Assembly (NCBI GenBank): GCA_028023455.1
Contig: JAQFVV010000022.1
Location: 7,147,100-7,211,099 of the forward strand
Direction: 5' to 3'
Length of the DNA: 64,000 bases
Source of the DNA: Epiperipatus broadwayi
Taxonomy: Eukaryota; Onychophora; Udeonychophora; Euonychophora; Peripatidae
Made by a program: the position numbers and the translations under genes. Of the stretch, positions 11,952 to 22,380 are shown piece after piece (the stretch's first letter is position 1; each line of letters opens with the position of its first letter). The notes below the pieces were generated by a model, which was given only the letters and a program-made list of their open reading frames with translations, made no database searches and was not told the origin of the DNA.

Positions 11952-12469
11952 GTCAGTTGGGTTTTGGTAATAGAATCAACAAGAAGTAAGTAATTTTTTG
12001 TAATAAAAAAATAATAATTTGTGATGTGAGTAAAGTTAATTGATAGAAATATTTAATAAAAATAAGACAAGATTAGAAGTTGATTTTATAATATAAGAAA
12101 AATGATAATAATATGTATTAAATAGTAAAATAAATGATAAAGTTATAATTATTATATTAAATATTATTTAAAAAATAAAATAAAGTGATATAAAATAAAT
12201 TAATATAAAATATTGATAAATTATTTAGAAGATAAGGTAATAAAATGGGAAATGATTGTTTATAAAGATCATATTAAAATGTATAATTCTTTTTGTTTAT
12301 ATTGTGTATTAATTATGTATATATATGTGGATAAGTGTAATAATTGTATAATTATATATTTGAATATTGTAGCTCTGATGATGACTGCAGGACAGTCGAA
12401 ACTATTAGTGTAATACAAATAAAAGTATTGATAAAGTGTCTAAGAAGGTGTAAATGGTATGATATGTTA
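11952..12469 (+). repeat. PLE1 right terminal copy (pseudo-LTR), inverted
   Basis: Reverse-complement partner of 9,353-9,871, running from GTCAGTTGGGTTTTGG to GGTATGATATGTTA. It includes the open stretch 12,213-12,413, which is not a gene but an accident in terminal-repeat sequence. Confidence 0.88.
12361..12415 (+). ncRNA. Hammerhead-ribozyme-like core in PLE1 right terminal copy
   Basis: CTGATGA at 12,375-12,381, stem II GACTG/CAGTC at 12,383-12,397 with loop CAGGA, GAAA at 12,398-12,401, then CTATTAGTGTAATAC. Flanking AATATTGTA and TACAAATA can pair as part of stem I. It is the mirror copy of the motif at 9,421-9,447, with core bases identical in both. Confidence 0.6.
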
Positions 12470-12622
12470 ACAAATTAACATAAATAATAGAATGAACCTA
12501 TACTTAACCAACATTCGAAATGTTGAAGCAAACTATAATATGATACATTTAATAATTTAGTAAAAGCATGATGTCACCATTCTAAAAACTTTGTTTAATA
12601 TTATGCCATATAAACATTACAC
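12470..12622. other. Short gap, nothing recognised
   Basis: A/T-rich spacer between PLE1 and the next foldback element. Nothing to report. Confidence 0.5.
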
Positions 12623-12756
12623 AATGTTATATATAGAGCTAGCAAATAAGCTCTTAACAAGCTTTACAGAATATCCCCATCCCCAGACCAGTTTCTGCTA
12701 CTGGCTCCCCTGCAAAGCTTGTTTAGAGCTTATTTGCGAGCTCTATATATAACATT
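12623..12756. mobile_element. Small foldback (MITE-like) element, ~134 bp
   Basis: Arms of ~43 bp pair with two mismatches: left AATGTTATATATAGAGCT then AGCAAATAAGCTC, right on the minus strand AATGTTATATATAGAGCT then CGCAAATAAGCTC. The ~48-bp loop is unusually C-rich (ATCCCCATCCCCAGACC). No coding capacity, family unknown. It differs in sequence from the foldback at 9,162 but has the same design. Confidence 0.7.
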
Positions 12757-12959
12757 TGTAATACAAGCTTGTTAAATTAGGTCATGTGACATATGACTTG
12801 ATTTCTTTGTAACATTACATAATAACGTCATCATCATCACAATTAGATATGCAGATGATTAGCACATTATGGAATTGAGGATATATATAATCAAAAACAG
12901 ATAAAAGATAATCAAAAACAGATGGAATTTAAAGATGGAAATGTATAAAAACAGAAGAA

Positions 12960-14170
12960 TTTAGAGATACAAAATCAGATGGAATAGAAAGATTTAAAGA
13001 TGCAAAAATGGAGGGAATTAATGATGAAAAATCATTTTAACCAAAAGTTAGAAAAATTAGAGCAAAAACTTAAAGAAAATCAGTGTAAGATAAATGTACA
13101 GATGGAGCAAATAAAACAAAGTATGAAAGAAGATATAAAAAAGAAATTATTTTTTAGAATTTTCTCCTACATCTCTGATGAGACAGACAAAAAGGTTTGA
13201 AGAAATATATGACACCATGTAAAAGATACAAATAAAGATTCAATGAAATGCATGTCACTATGATAAAAGATACAGACAAAAACTTGAGGAAATGCATGAT
13301 ACCACAGCAATCAAACTTCAAGAGTTTGAGAATGAAAAGAATAAGTCTCAAGACAGCAGCAGTAAACAAATAGAGCAAATAATGCTACATCAAATAGATC
13401 AGAGGACTACAGAAATGGAATTTATGATAAAACTATAATCAAGTGATACAAGACAACCTGGACACAAATTACAAAATTAAAAGCTGACATGATGGGAGAT
13501 CTCATAGAAGGAACTGAAAAATTAGAAGAGCACGTGTGCACTATCAATAGATTATGAACAAAAGGGAGTGAAGACAAATGTGAATATGGATCACAGCCCT
13601 AACAACAATATTACTCTGAATACATATGTAGAAGTGAAACAATCCTACATAGCTGAGCATCCAGTAGATGTCAATAAGTGATAGGGTAATCAAATAATAA
13701 ATAACATATCAACTACCATGAACAATAGTTCTATATCCAAGCTGATGTAAAGATCTTCAAAGAGTTATCATGTGAAAATTTACTGAACTATTTAAATGGA
13801 CTTGCTGAACTATTTTCATTTCATAGCTTGAAAGATAATGAAGAAATTATCATTGCCAAAAATTGAGTGATGTAGTCAAAAAGAATTGATGGAAGTCAGA
13901 GTCCTATCATCAAAATTCCTGTATTGAGAATAAAGAGGCAATAACATAAAGTGTTTGGAGTGAGGAGTATCAACATAATGTGCTGCAGCAGGTTTCTCAA
14001 GAATGATACAAGGCAAGCACTGGAGAAAGATTATCAGAATTCTATTTAAGGCAGGCGGCAAAATTAAGAGCATTGTACAGCTTTTCCCTTATCAGAAAGC
14101 TGTATTATTTGTCTACTAAGGCAGAATTTTCTGGCTAATATTCAACACATCATGTTTTCTAAGAACTGAT
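12960..14170 (+). pseudogene. Gag-like relic of an LTR retroelement: coiled coil plus capsid-like segment
   Basis: 13,000-13,200 encodes a lysine/glutamate/glutamine-rich heptad-like coiled coil (NQKLEKLEQKLKEN, QMEQIKQSMKED). The reading frames to ~13,560 keep the same composition but are broken. Near 13,960-14,170 broken frames give WSEEYQHNVLQQVSQE, RLSEFYLRQAAKL and ALYSF, reminiscent of gypsy-type gag proteins, where a short conserved segment follows the long N-terminal region. No protease or RT follows. Similar coiled-coil composition appears at 22.4-23.3 kb. Identification as gag is inference. Confidence 0.5.
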
Positions 14171-14562
14171 TGACCATTGAGAGGATGACAAATATACTAG
14201 GTGCCAGAGATCTGAAAATGCCTTATCCAGGCAAAAATAATCATAATGAATATTATTGTGCAAGCACTTGTGCTGTAATAAATTTTAATAAACCTGACCA
14301 GCAGAGATTTTTTATATACCTGGATATACATATTATGTACCACCTTTGATAAGAGATAAACCTGCTTTCTGGTCATCATAAAAGAAAGAGCTTCCAGATA
14401 CAATTCATTATCAAACCATGTCTTAATGATCTTATATCAATGACCAATAGCTGGATAAGTAGCTTACAAAATACCACATGGACATGAAAACAACTTAAAA
14501 TAAATACAATCATTTTTTTTTGTTTCAAAGTTTGAGAATTTGAAAGGAATATCTTATTCATT
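14171..14562. other. Intergenic, nothing recognised
   Basis: Only short ORFs on the minus strand (14403-14197, 14561-14376) without recognisable motifs. Confidence 0.45.
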
Positions 14563-14626
14563 TCAATAACAATAATAGTAATACTACTAATAATAGTAAT
14601 AGTAATAATAATAATTTATTTATTAT
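14563..14626. repeat. (AAT/AGT)n trinucleotide microsatellite at the LINE 3' side
   Basis: ATAACAATAATAGTAATACT and following ATAATAGTAATAGTAATAAT: an imperfect three-base repeat. On the minus strand it lies just past the 3' end of the LINE fragment that starts upstream at 15,870. Confidence 0.8.
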
Positions 14627-14629
14627 AAC

Positions 14630-15875
14630 TGAATAATACAGTGAGATAAATTCCATACAAGAAAAATCTTGAGTGAGGAATTTAAATATAACAACTAAAA
14701 ACACTAATAAAGTCAAAAATATAATATAAAATAATAAAATCACACAGATATTACATTTGGCAATTCAATCACAATAGTAAATAGTTACAATACAACATAC
14801 AATATAAACAACAAATTAAATGAATGTTTAGCATAATATAACCATTGCCATAAATGCTTTTTAAAAATCAAATTCACAGAATAATCTCTTATAAACATAT
14901 TAAATAATTTGAGACCATTATAACTAAATTGCTTCCTACTGAAAGTTTTAAGAAAATTTGATAAAGCCAGCTGATATTTAGTAGATAAATGAGTATTTAC
15001 AACAGAAGATGTAATATCCAAGTGAATTTTCCTACAATAAATATCAAGAATTACTCTATACTAATACAAATGGAAAACATCTAGTATATTATAAGTTCCA
15101 TAAATATTTCTGACAGATGTGGTACATGATCTACCAAAAATAATACGCATTGTATAATTCTGTAAAACAGACAAAGTAGTCATTGCAAAAGTAGAACAGT
15201 TTCCCAAAACTGATATATTATAACATAATAAGTTTTGATAACAAGAAATATATAAATCAAAGCTGATGGAGGAAAAAATTTAGATAACTAGAAAAACATA
15301 TAATTTAATTTACGTAAATGAGAACAAAGAAAATCAATATGATTTGATCAGGATAGTTTAGAGTCAATAAAAACACCTAGATAGCAAATATTATCAACAA
15401 ATGAAATATTACCACAAGTACAAGTGCTATTACAATGTCAAAAATACTTATTACAAATAGTAATATTAAATAAATGAATATTTGACATAAGAAAAATCAA
15501 TAGCTTTTGTTTTATTCAGATTAATTGATAAACCACTAAAAGCTAACTATTTACTAATTAGGATTAAACCATCATTAATTATTTTTTCAAGAAAATTATA
15601 TGAAACTGTAGCATAAGATAAAGCAATATTATCTGCAAAACCATAAATCTTAGATTCTAAGGGTAAAGAAAATAAATTTATTTACATAAATTATAAATAA
15701 AATGTGACCCAAAACTGAACCTTGTGGCACACCATGGTTAACTGTTATAAAAGAGCTTACAATATTAGAAATGTTTGTTGCTTGTTTTCTAACCTTTAAG
15801 TGATGCCCAAACCATGAAATAAATCCACCACAAAAACCATATAAATATAAATGCTTAAGAAAAATTTTATGAGAT
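14630..15875 (-). pseudogene. CR1/L2/Jockey-like LINE reverse transcriptase fragment
   Basis: On the minus strand, 15,850-15,650 reads YGFCGGFISWFGHHLKVRKQ followed by NHGVPQGSVLGHILFIIYVN, the RT motif B region typical of CR1/L2/Jockey-group LINEs. Broken frames to ~15,500 give KIYGFADNIALSY (motif C, FADD degraded to FADN) and LSINLNKTKAIDF. 15,021-14,785 reads STKYQLALSNFLKTFSRKQF then SYNGLKLFN, the conserved end of such ORF2 proteins. It is 5'-truncated and full of stops. The LINE is a different clade from the RTE copies at the left of the window. Confidence 0.85.
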
Positions 15876-15950
15876 CTACTACTGCTACTGCTACCGCTGC
15901 CGCTGATACTGCTACTACTACTACTACTACTACTAATAATAATAATGTAG
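15876..15950. repeat. (CTA/CTG)n-type trinucleotide microsatellite at the LINE 5' side
   Basis: TACTACTGCTACTGCTACCG, GATACTGCTACTACTACTAC and ATAATAATAATAATG run together here. On the minus strand this reads as the serine/glycine run in front of the RT fragment, which is therefore not part of the LINE protein. Confidence 0.85.
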
Positions 15951-16490
15951 GCAATTAAAACATGCAAAATAGTAAAAGTAAGACCAAGTAAAAAAAGTTA
16001 ATAAGTAAAATAAAAACTGGAGCAGGCTGTTCAAAACAGGAAGAAATAAAACATATAAAGTCAATTTTTTACTGCATTTTTATGGGATTCCCACTTTATT
16101 CAAACAACATTGGACCGTCATTATGTTTAGTCAGTAAAAAGAGGAAAAACCACCATCTGCTAATCCAATCTGGATATCTGAAAAACTTGAAATGCTATTT
16201 TTGAACAAATCTCTAGTAAAAAGGAAACAACATTTATTTTAAATTGCAAAGCTGGAAATTGTTATAGGACATTACAGCCAAATACAAATTATTTAATACT
16301 TGCTGTCATGAAAAAAACAAACTATATTTATCTTGCTTTCTAAGATTCATATTTAAAAGAAAAGAGGCGATTCAGACTGTATTTTAAATGTTTAGGTTTA
16401 TATTTAATAATAATATGCTATATTTTATTTTATGAATTGTTTAAAAACAAGAAGCAAAAGTTTAAAAAAAGAAAAAAGATTCACTCTCTA
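15951..16490. other. Intergenic, nothing recognised
   Basis: A/T-rich sequence without ORFs or repeats I can name. Confidence 0.45.
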
Positions 16491-16670
16491 TTATGTTAAC
16501 ATTTTGTAAATATTTTTTTAAACATATGTTAAACAAATGTTATTTTGGAAATTGTCAGTTAAAAAAAAATTCTCTATAATGAATGCATGTTATGTTAAAA
16601 TTTTATATAGAATTTCTCTTTTAATAAACATTAACCAAATGTTATTTTAGAAATTGTCAGTTAAAAAAAA
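16491..16670. repeat. Two-copy tandem repeat, unit about 90-100 bp
   Basis: Both units contain TTATGTTAA, a T/A-rich middle, then AAATGTTATTTTGGAAATTG (unit 1) or AAATGTTATTTTAGAAATTG (unit 2) followed by TCAGTTAAAAAAAA. Confidence 0.75.
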
Positions 16671-16746
16671 CAATAATCATAAAAATGTAAGATATAATAT
16701 TTGTTTTAAATTTAATGTATCCATGTATAAATTGTCCAAGTATTAA

Positions 16747-16830
16747 ATCAAGAGTTTCCAAACTTTTTTTGACCACAGATCCTTTTACCAAAGTCTTTTA
16801 AAATCATCAATCCCCTAATCATTTACTTAC
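16747..16830. repeat. hAT-terminus-like sequence
   Basis: AGAGTTTCCAAACTTTTTTT followed by GACCACAGATCCTTTTACC resembles the TTCCCAAACTTTTT-type ends common to ZBED/hAT transposons. A hAT transposase relic lies 1.1 kb to the right on the minus strand, so this may be its 3' end. No partner terminus was found with certainty. Confidence 0.4.
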
Positions 16831-16859
16831 TCAAATAATTTAATATATATATGTGTTCT

Positions 16860-17440
16860 GCGCACAGGTAATGAAGCTATTAATAAATTGTCAAAATTTT
16901 TACTGCCAAGCGCTTTTGGGACAGTCTACAGTCCCATATTCATGGTGAGTTATTCTGGTAATAACTGTAAAACTATGCAAATTTTATGCAAATTTATGTG
17001 CAGATGTTACATGGACCATTTACGAGATAGGGAATAGCAGGCCTCTCTTCTGTTGATTGCCGATGGGTCAGCCGCAATGAAGTAAGCTTCCCTAACTTTA
17101 CGTTTGGTGTCGTTTGTTTCAGAGCAAACAACACTGGCTGTGGTAGGTAGAAAAGCATGTCCAGAGTTTCTCTCATGTTCGACAAAAATCGAATTACTTT
17201 CATACTTTGTTTTGGTTTTATTGTAAAGGTATCGGTGTTGAGCTACTCTGGTGGCAATGTTAGTTTTGGTCTCTCCATAATATGTTGCCGTACAATTTCT
17301 TTGGGGGCAGGTAATTTTGTACACAACTTGAGGGGTGAGTTCAGGTTTGATCCTGTCTTTGGTATTATTTATCAGTCTATTGGTGTTGGGAGGTAAATAA
17401 ATTTGTACAGTACTTGATATTAAATATTTCACTAGATATC
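16860..17440 (-). pseudogene. PLE2: Penelope-like GIY-YIG endonuclease fragment with 3' region
   Basis: 17,432-17,007 on the minus strand is one open frame of 141 codons: SSTVQIYLPPNTN then VVYKITCPQRNC (GIY motif with C-x-cysteine pair), ATYYGETKTNIATRVAQHRY (YIG motif and catalytic Arg helix), EHERNSGHAF (catalytic region) and KVREAYFIAADPSAINRRE (Glu and Asn blocks). The upstream RT is missing, so this is a 5'-truncated PLE, a subfamily distinct from PLE1. Beyond the stop, 16,960-16,860 is its 3' untranslated region with a decayed hammerhead-like hairpin. Endonuclease residues appear intact despite isolation from the RT. Confidence 0.88.
16900..16946 (-). ncRNA. Decayed hammerhead-like motif in PLE2 3' region
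   Basis: On the minus strand: CCATGA where CUGAUGA is expected, ATATGGGAC / GTCCC stem with an 8-base loop (GGGAC 16,918-16,922, GTCCC 16,931-16,935 on the plus strand), AAAAGC where GAAAGC is expected, then GCTTGGCAGT. The order fits a hammerhead, but two core positions are mutated, so it should be inactive. Confidence 0.4.
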
Positions 17441-17949
17441 AAACTTTTCATTTTAATCATTTGTAATTAATGATTGAAAAAGATGAAAGGACTACGGATT
17501 ATGGCATTATCTTGTGCAACATTTAATATTGAAACCTACACTAGTGAAAATTAAAGCAAAAAATACAAGCAGAGTTTTTTTTTTAATTTTTGACATTTAT
17601 GAAATAAATGTGTCAATTCAAAATAAGTACAAATATTGAAATCACTTATTAAACCTAAAAATGAAGTGAAAAAAATCAACATATTCAGATAGAATTAAAC
17701 ATCAACAATATTACAACAATGAAAGATTTTAATCAGAATTATAAAAATAAGAATACCAAATAAATTAGCTTGGAAAATGGCTGCACTTGGGAATCTGCCA
17801 ACAATTTATCTATGTCCAATTTTAAATTAGTTCCATTCTTAAATCTTTACATTCAGTGATAAAGCCTCTCTCTATCAGATATGATGATGAAATGTCAGAA
17901 TATACTTTGTACAACAGTCATTAGAGCTGGGTAAAGAAGTGGAATGAAT
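17441..17949. other. Intergenic, nothing recognised
   Basis: A/T-rich stretch between the PLE2 fragment and the hAT relic. Confidence 0.45.
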
Positions 17950-19460
17950 ATCTGGTTGCAGCCAAAACTTTTAATAACCCTGTTTGAATTGTACCATGAG
18001 ATTCTCATTCATGCTGATGGTTATCATGTCATCTTGCAAAATTATATTTGGTTCTACACTAGCATTGTATGGGTTTATTATCCAATCTGGTATTTCCAGT
18101 GATAGAATATCTTCAAACTTAGTTTTGGAATCTAAGTAAAGAGCCTCCAAATGGTTGACATACAGCAAAATGTTTCCTTCTTGGATTGTGCCTATCTTAA
18201 ATAAGTGGGAGAACTGGGAAAGTTCAGATCTTGCAATATTTTGCTTTAAAAACATTAATCTGGTAACAAAAACTGATATGACTGATTTTGCTTTGATGTA
18301 ACTCAAATTGTCTCCTTGCAATTGTAAATTAGCATCATTAAATTTTCCAAATAAGTCATTTAAATGAAAATTTACTTAAGAGTAAAACAAATTGTTTTAC
18401 TCTCACGTAAATTTTCTTTCAAACTGGCATCCTTATCTTCCAAAAACTCTAAAACAGATTGAAAATGTGCAAATAATCTCAATAAACATAAACCTTTTGA
18501 AAGCCAGTAGACTTCAGTATGGGGAACCAATCGATAGAAATTTTTGTTACATTCCTCACATAATCAAGTGAACAGTCTAGTATTCAAAGCATTACTTTGA
18601 CTTTTGTTCACAACTGTCATAACAAATTGATGCAATTTGTCACCAAGGTTCTCGACTGCTAAATGTTGCCTAAGGATTACACAGTGAATTGCAGGTATTT
18701 CAGGACATGTTGTTTCAGGTAACTTATGAAACTGCAATAATGATCAAACATAGCTGCTGCTTTCTCTGAAAAATAGCTCCATTAAATTAAAAATTGATTC
18801 ACCTTTGATATCAGTTTCTAAAGTTCAAGCAAAAAGCAGCTCTTCATGCACTTCCTGATCATGAATAAATTGAATATATGATAGCAACAAAGTTTCATTT
18901 CTGGATAATGTTGACTCATCCAATTGGAGGGGGGAAACTTTTTTTTTTTTGCAAATGATTACACAAAGTTTTCCACATCATGATTCAATTTGTCAATACA
19001 TCTTTGATCTGTGTTATTGCTCAAAGGAATCCTTTTTCTAATATCTTTGGCAGGTTTGTGGAGTATAGTGTTCAATACCTATGTGACGGCCAGTAAAATC
19101 AGTTTTTCCCATATGGTGTGCAGCTCACCAAACTTCATGATGAGTAGGTATATGCTGTAGGTTGCCCTTAATCCATTATCATTTTGCTTTGATGATGAAA
19201 CAATCATATTATCTATCTAGTTTCTCTTCAGAATTTTATCTTTAAGTGATTGAAAGTATGACAAATCTTTTTCTTTTTTGTCAGGGTGAATTTGGTTCAA
19301 GTGATTTGCTAGTTTTGATGGTTTCATAGCATTGTTGCTAAAGACTTTTTCAAATATGAGGCACACTGGTAAACATTTGTTTGACAATGATGGGACAAAT
19401 CCTACCTTCAAATAGTGCAAGATATACTGTCTGCATTTCTTTATTGCATGGGACATATGA
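17950..19460 (-). pseudogene. hAT-superfamily (ZBED5/SCAND3-like) transposase relic
   Basis: Reading on the minus strand: the N-terminal BED-type finger (19,456-19,217) reads VKPS-type context AMKPSKLANHLNQIHPDKKE then KDLSYFQSLKDK. The middle (19,100-18,350) is full of stops but gives traces such as YTEVYWLSKGLCLLRLF, the position of the TEVRWLSRG motif of this family. 18,321-17,971 is open for 116 codons (SYIKAKSVISVFVTRLMFLK, NPYNASVEP) near the C-terminal dimerisation region. In the finger, C-L-I-F replaces C-x2-C, so a zinc ligand is lost. Domesticated ZBED genes exist, but the many stops here argue for a dead transposon. Confidence 0.8.
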
Positions 19461-19735
19461 ATTGAATGAACAATGAAAGATGTTCTAAATGGGTATTTTT
19501 GATGAACTTGAGCATGAATTCATTGGAGAGGTAAGCCCCTATTATAAAGAACCAGTTCCCTCTGAATAATTACAATATTAACTGGGTTTAAATGCCTTTT
19601 AGCATATAACATTTTAATATCTTTTGGCTTTAATAAGTTTTATCATTTTTGACTTTAATAATTTTAATATCCAAATTTTAATAAGCTTATTATTATTAAG
19701 CTGTATACATAGCTTTTTTGTAATTATTTTATATC
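19461..19735. other. Intergenic, nothing recognised
   Basis: A/T-rich sequence. It may contain the missing 5' terminus of the hAT relic, but I cannot identify one. Confidence 0.4.
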
Positions 19736-19739
19736 TTTA

Positions 19740-20250
19740 ATCCTATGGGAATGGTCCAGCCCTTCAAGCAGAGAGTAAAATACCTTTGGCAGCATAGCTA
19801 TCAACAAGACCCATGGTCAAATCAGGCTATACAGAGCATAACATGACCACATTTACTGACTATGGATCACCCCACCTGCTGGAACAAACCCCTGTCATTC
19901 AAAGCATTTTATTTGTTTTGAGAATCAAACTCAATTACAAGCCAACATTATGTTATATAGCCAGCATGCTTCAGATTACAGGCACACAATCCAGTGCTTG
20001 AAATATCCCAAGCTAGCTCATACTCTTAACCAGGGTCTAGCACACAACTTAAAACATATAACACATGACTTAAAATTAATGATGATGCAGTGATGAGAGA
20101 GAGAGAAAGAATATACCAAATAATATTTAAGCAAACTTTAATATTTATTCAAGCACACACATATACAATTTAATATAATATAATGTTTTACATAAAGAAA
20201 TATAAATAATTACTTTCAGGCTAAATTTTATAATAATCCTTCATTAGTTA
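19740..20250 (+). repeat. Diverged copy of repeat E (E4)
   Basis: Shares ordered blocks with E1 and E3: CCCTTCAAGCAGAGAG, ACCACATTTACTGACTATGG, CAAAGCATTTTATTTGTTTT, AATCCAGTGCTTGAAATATC, and further on AAGCACACACATATACAAT. It is considerably more diverged than E1-E3 are from one another and has lost the outer parts. The 62-codon ORF inside (19,813-20,001) is repeat sequence, not a gene. Confidence 0.75.
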
Positions 20251-21612
20251 AAGTTCATTTAAAATAAATATAAAGTGTCTATAGACAAGTATCAAAATAT
20301 TTTTACATAGGTTTTCATGATTGTCACTTTCCAACCAGTTGGTTTCAGGGCTTGTGTTTCATTTTTTTGTCTTGACAATGGGGAAGAGTAAAAGTTTGTG
20401 GCAGCATTTATTTCACTATCTTGGCTTCAGTTTCCAGTGAGGGTTTAGGCAGGACAGCTAATTTTGGGAGGACTTTGGGACCTGAAGTCCAGTTGAACAT
20501 TTCTAAAGATGGTCTAGCAACACATGTTGCTAAATCTGTGACCTGCAGTAATATTTTTCACATCAGTAAAGAATGTTTCTATTTGTCCAAAGATTTCTGA
20601 ATCTCTGGAGCAATGAATTGCATCATGAATCAATCACAAAATGAAAGCCATAATGATTCACAGACTCAAGAGAAGAATGATCTAACAGATTGAAGACCAG
20701 ACTGAATAATAATGGACTGTTACAACTTTATATACTTTCTTCTCATTGTTTTAATTCATTATTTTTAATTTTGATTGCAACGTAAGTCTGTTTTTAATTA
20801 TCCTTTTACATTGCATGTTATCTAATCTTTTTCTTAGATTAATCTACTATTGCTTTTATGAGATAGTTTATGTAGTTTTTAATTATTACAATTATTGGTT
20901 TTGATTTTATTATCAATCAGAAATCTTACTAGCATTCCAAATTAATTAATTAATCTTTTTATTTTTAATTTTTATTAAGATTTATTTTTAAACATTTATT
21001 TTTAACATTTTACTCTTTTAATTTCTTTGTAAAGTAGACAGTTTAAAAATTCTTTTTTTTTTTAATTATTTCCCCACTTGCTTTTAATAAAGTTTTATTC
21101 TCTTTTAAGAGAAAAATATATGTAATCTTTTTATTTTACAAATTTGCATTTTAAAATCTTCTGAAATAATTATTTATTCTAAATAAATATAATCATATTT
21201 TAAAAAATTATGGAACATATAATGCAAATATATTTGTTTTATAACATAATCTCTTGCTAGCATTACATCACATACTCCTCCATTTGAGAGATAAAATGCA
21301 TCAATTTAAACTATTTTAGCTTTGATATTTTATTTTTCTTTACTAGCTTTACTATTTGATTTTCATATTCATGTATTTGTTTATCCTTATTTTCCAACAT
21401 ATGCCTTTATTTATTTATTTATTTATTTTTATGTGAAATAAGTTTTGAATTGCATACAGATCAAAAAACCTAAGATGGTGATTTTTATACTGTTCTATCT
21501 CACAGGCCATAATCTACATTGCTGGCAACAATTATGTCATATGTGATGACCACAAGGGAAACATCCATTTTTCCAAAGTGTATGAAGAGGATAAATACCA
21601 TGAATGATCAAA
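20251..21612. other. Intergenic A/T-rich stretch with a (TTTA)n tract
   Basis: No gene recognised. A short TTTA tract lies at about 21,403-21,430. Poly-T and poly-A runs are frequent. Confidence 0.5.
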
Positions 21613-21767
21613 ATTCATCTAGCCTAAATTGTGTCTGAAGTTAATGAGTAAACTTAGAGCTAACCCATTGGAAATTGGTTAGGTCAATCATAGCATCCTA
21701 CCCAAAGGCATTAGGTCTGACTGTAGTTAGATGTGTTCCCCTTTTGGTGGAAAACCAAGACCATTAT
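21613..21767 (+). repeat. Left LTR remnant plus primer-binding-site-like sequence
   Basis: Matches the second half of the right LTR segment at 26,850-27,022. Upstream of 21,613 the similarity fades, so the left portion was probably lost or has diverged. TCTGGTGTCCATACTTTAGG follows directly. Confidence 0.7.
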
Positions 21768-22147
21768 ATTCTGGTGTCCATACTTTAGGGACGTGAAACA
21801 AGTTTCCAAGGAGGTCTAGCCATTGAGCTGGTAAAAAAAAAATTGTTAGAACTTATTCATCTTTATGAATTTACCTGAGTAACAATTAGCTAATACATCT
21901 AACCAAGAAAAAAACTTCATGTGAGACATAAGATATGAATTGATTGATGGGAATGTGATGATAAAATGAGACTATCAATAAATAGTTAACTAATAAAATT
22001 AAACTAAAATAGAGAAGTTAGGCAAGTAAAACAGACAGGTTAAAAGTTAGGCATTAAAAGAAATATATACACCAACATAGAAATATATAGAGAAGTTAAA
22101 CATATGCACTAAATGGTAGGAGATAACACATAATCTCACAACATATC

Positions 22148-22262
22148 TTTATTCATATTTACAAAGGAATAAATAGTGTTATACTTAACCATTGATAAGA
22201 AAAATCCCTACTTTATTCATATTTACAAAGGAATAAATAATGTTATGCTTAATGATTGATAA
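22148..22262. repeat. Two-copy tandem repeat, unit ~59 bp
   Basis: TTTATTCATATTTACAAAGG then AATAAATA(G/A)TGTTAT(A/G)CTTAA occurs twice in a row, with the linking bases AAAAATCCCTAC between. Confidence 0.8.
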
Positions 22263-22380
22263 AAAAAGGATTTTTCTCAATGATTCTTAGGAGAGGAATG
22301 AAACTAAAACGAATGAATGAGAAATTTTCACAAGAAATTATAAGTAATAGTAGTAGTAAGATGAGTGCTCTACTTCTAGC

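Larger units (their letters stand above)
9353..12469 (-). mobile_element. Penelope-like element PLE1 with inverted terminal copies
   Basis: A 3.1-kb element whose coding part runs on the minus strand as RT followed by a GIY-YIG endonuclease, the order that defines endonuclease-bearing Penelope-like elements. It is bounded by two ~518-bp copies of the same terminal sequence in opposite orientation (9,353-9,871 and 11,952-12,469). PLEs are known for LTR-like terminal copies that can be direct or inverted. Each terminal copy carries a hammerhead-like core. One stop, at least one frameshift and a TA-repeat expansion disable the ORF. The start of the protein upstream of residue 1 of the RT fragment (11,690-11,950) has decayed. 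Confidence 0.9.

Noticed and set aside
12213-12413. 66-codon gene inside the PLE1 right terminal copy
   Set aside because: The same sequence in inverted form at 9,410-9,610 has no corresponding frame; it is terminal-repeat sequence.
15850-15967. Serine-rich protein domain before the LINE RT
   Set aside because: The serine run is a trinucleotide microsatellite read in one frame, not part of the retrotransposon protein.
18378-18403. Rho-independent-terminator-like hairpin (GAGTAAAACAA / TTGTTTTACTC)
   Set aside because: It lies inside the eukaryotic hAT relic; a short perfect palindrome in A/T-rich decayed coding sequence has no supported role.
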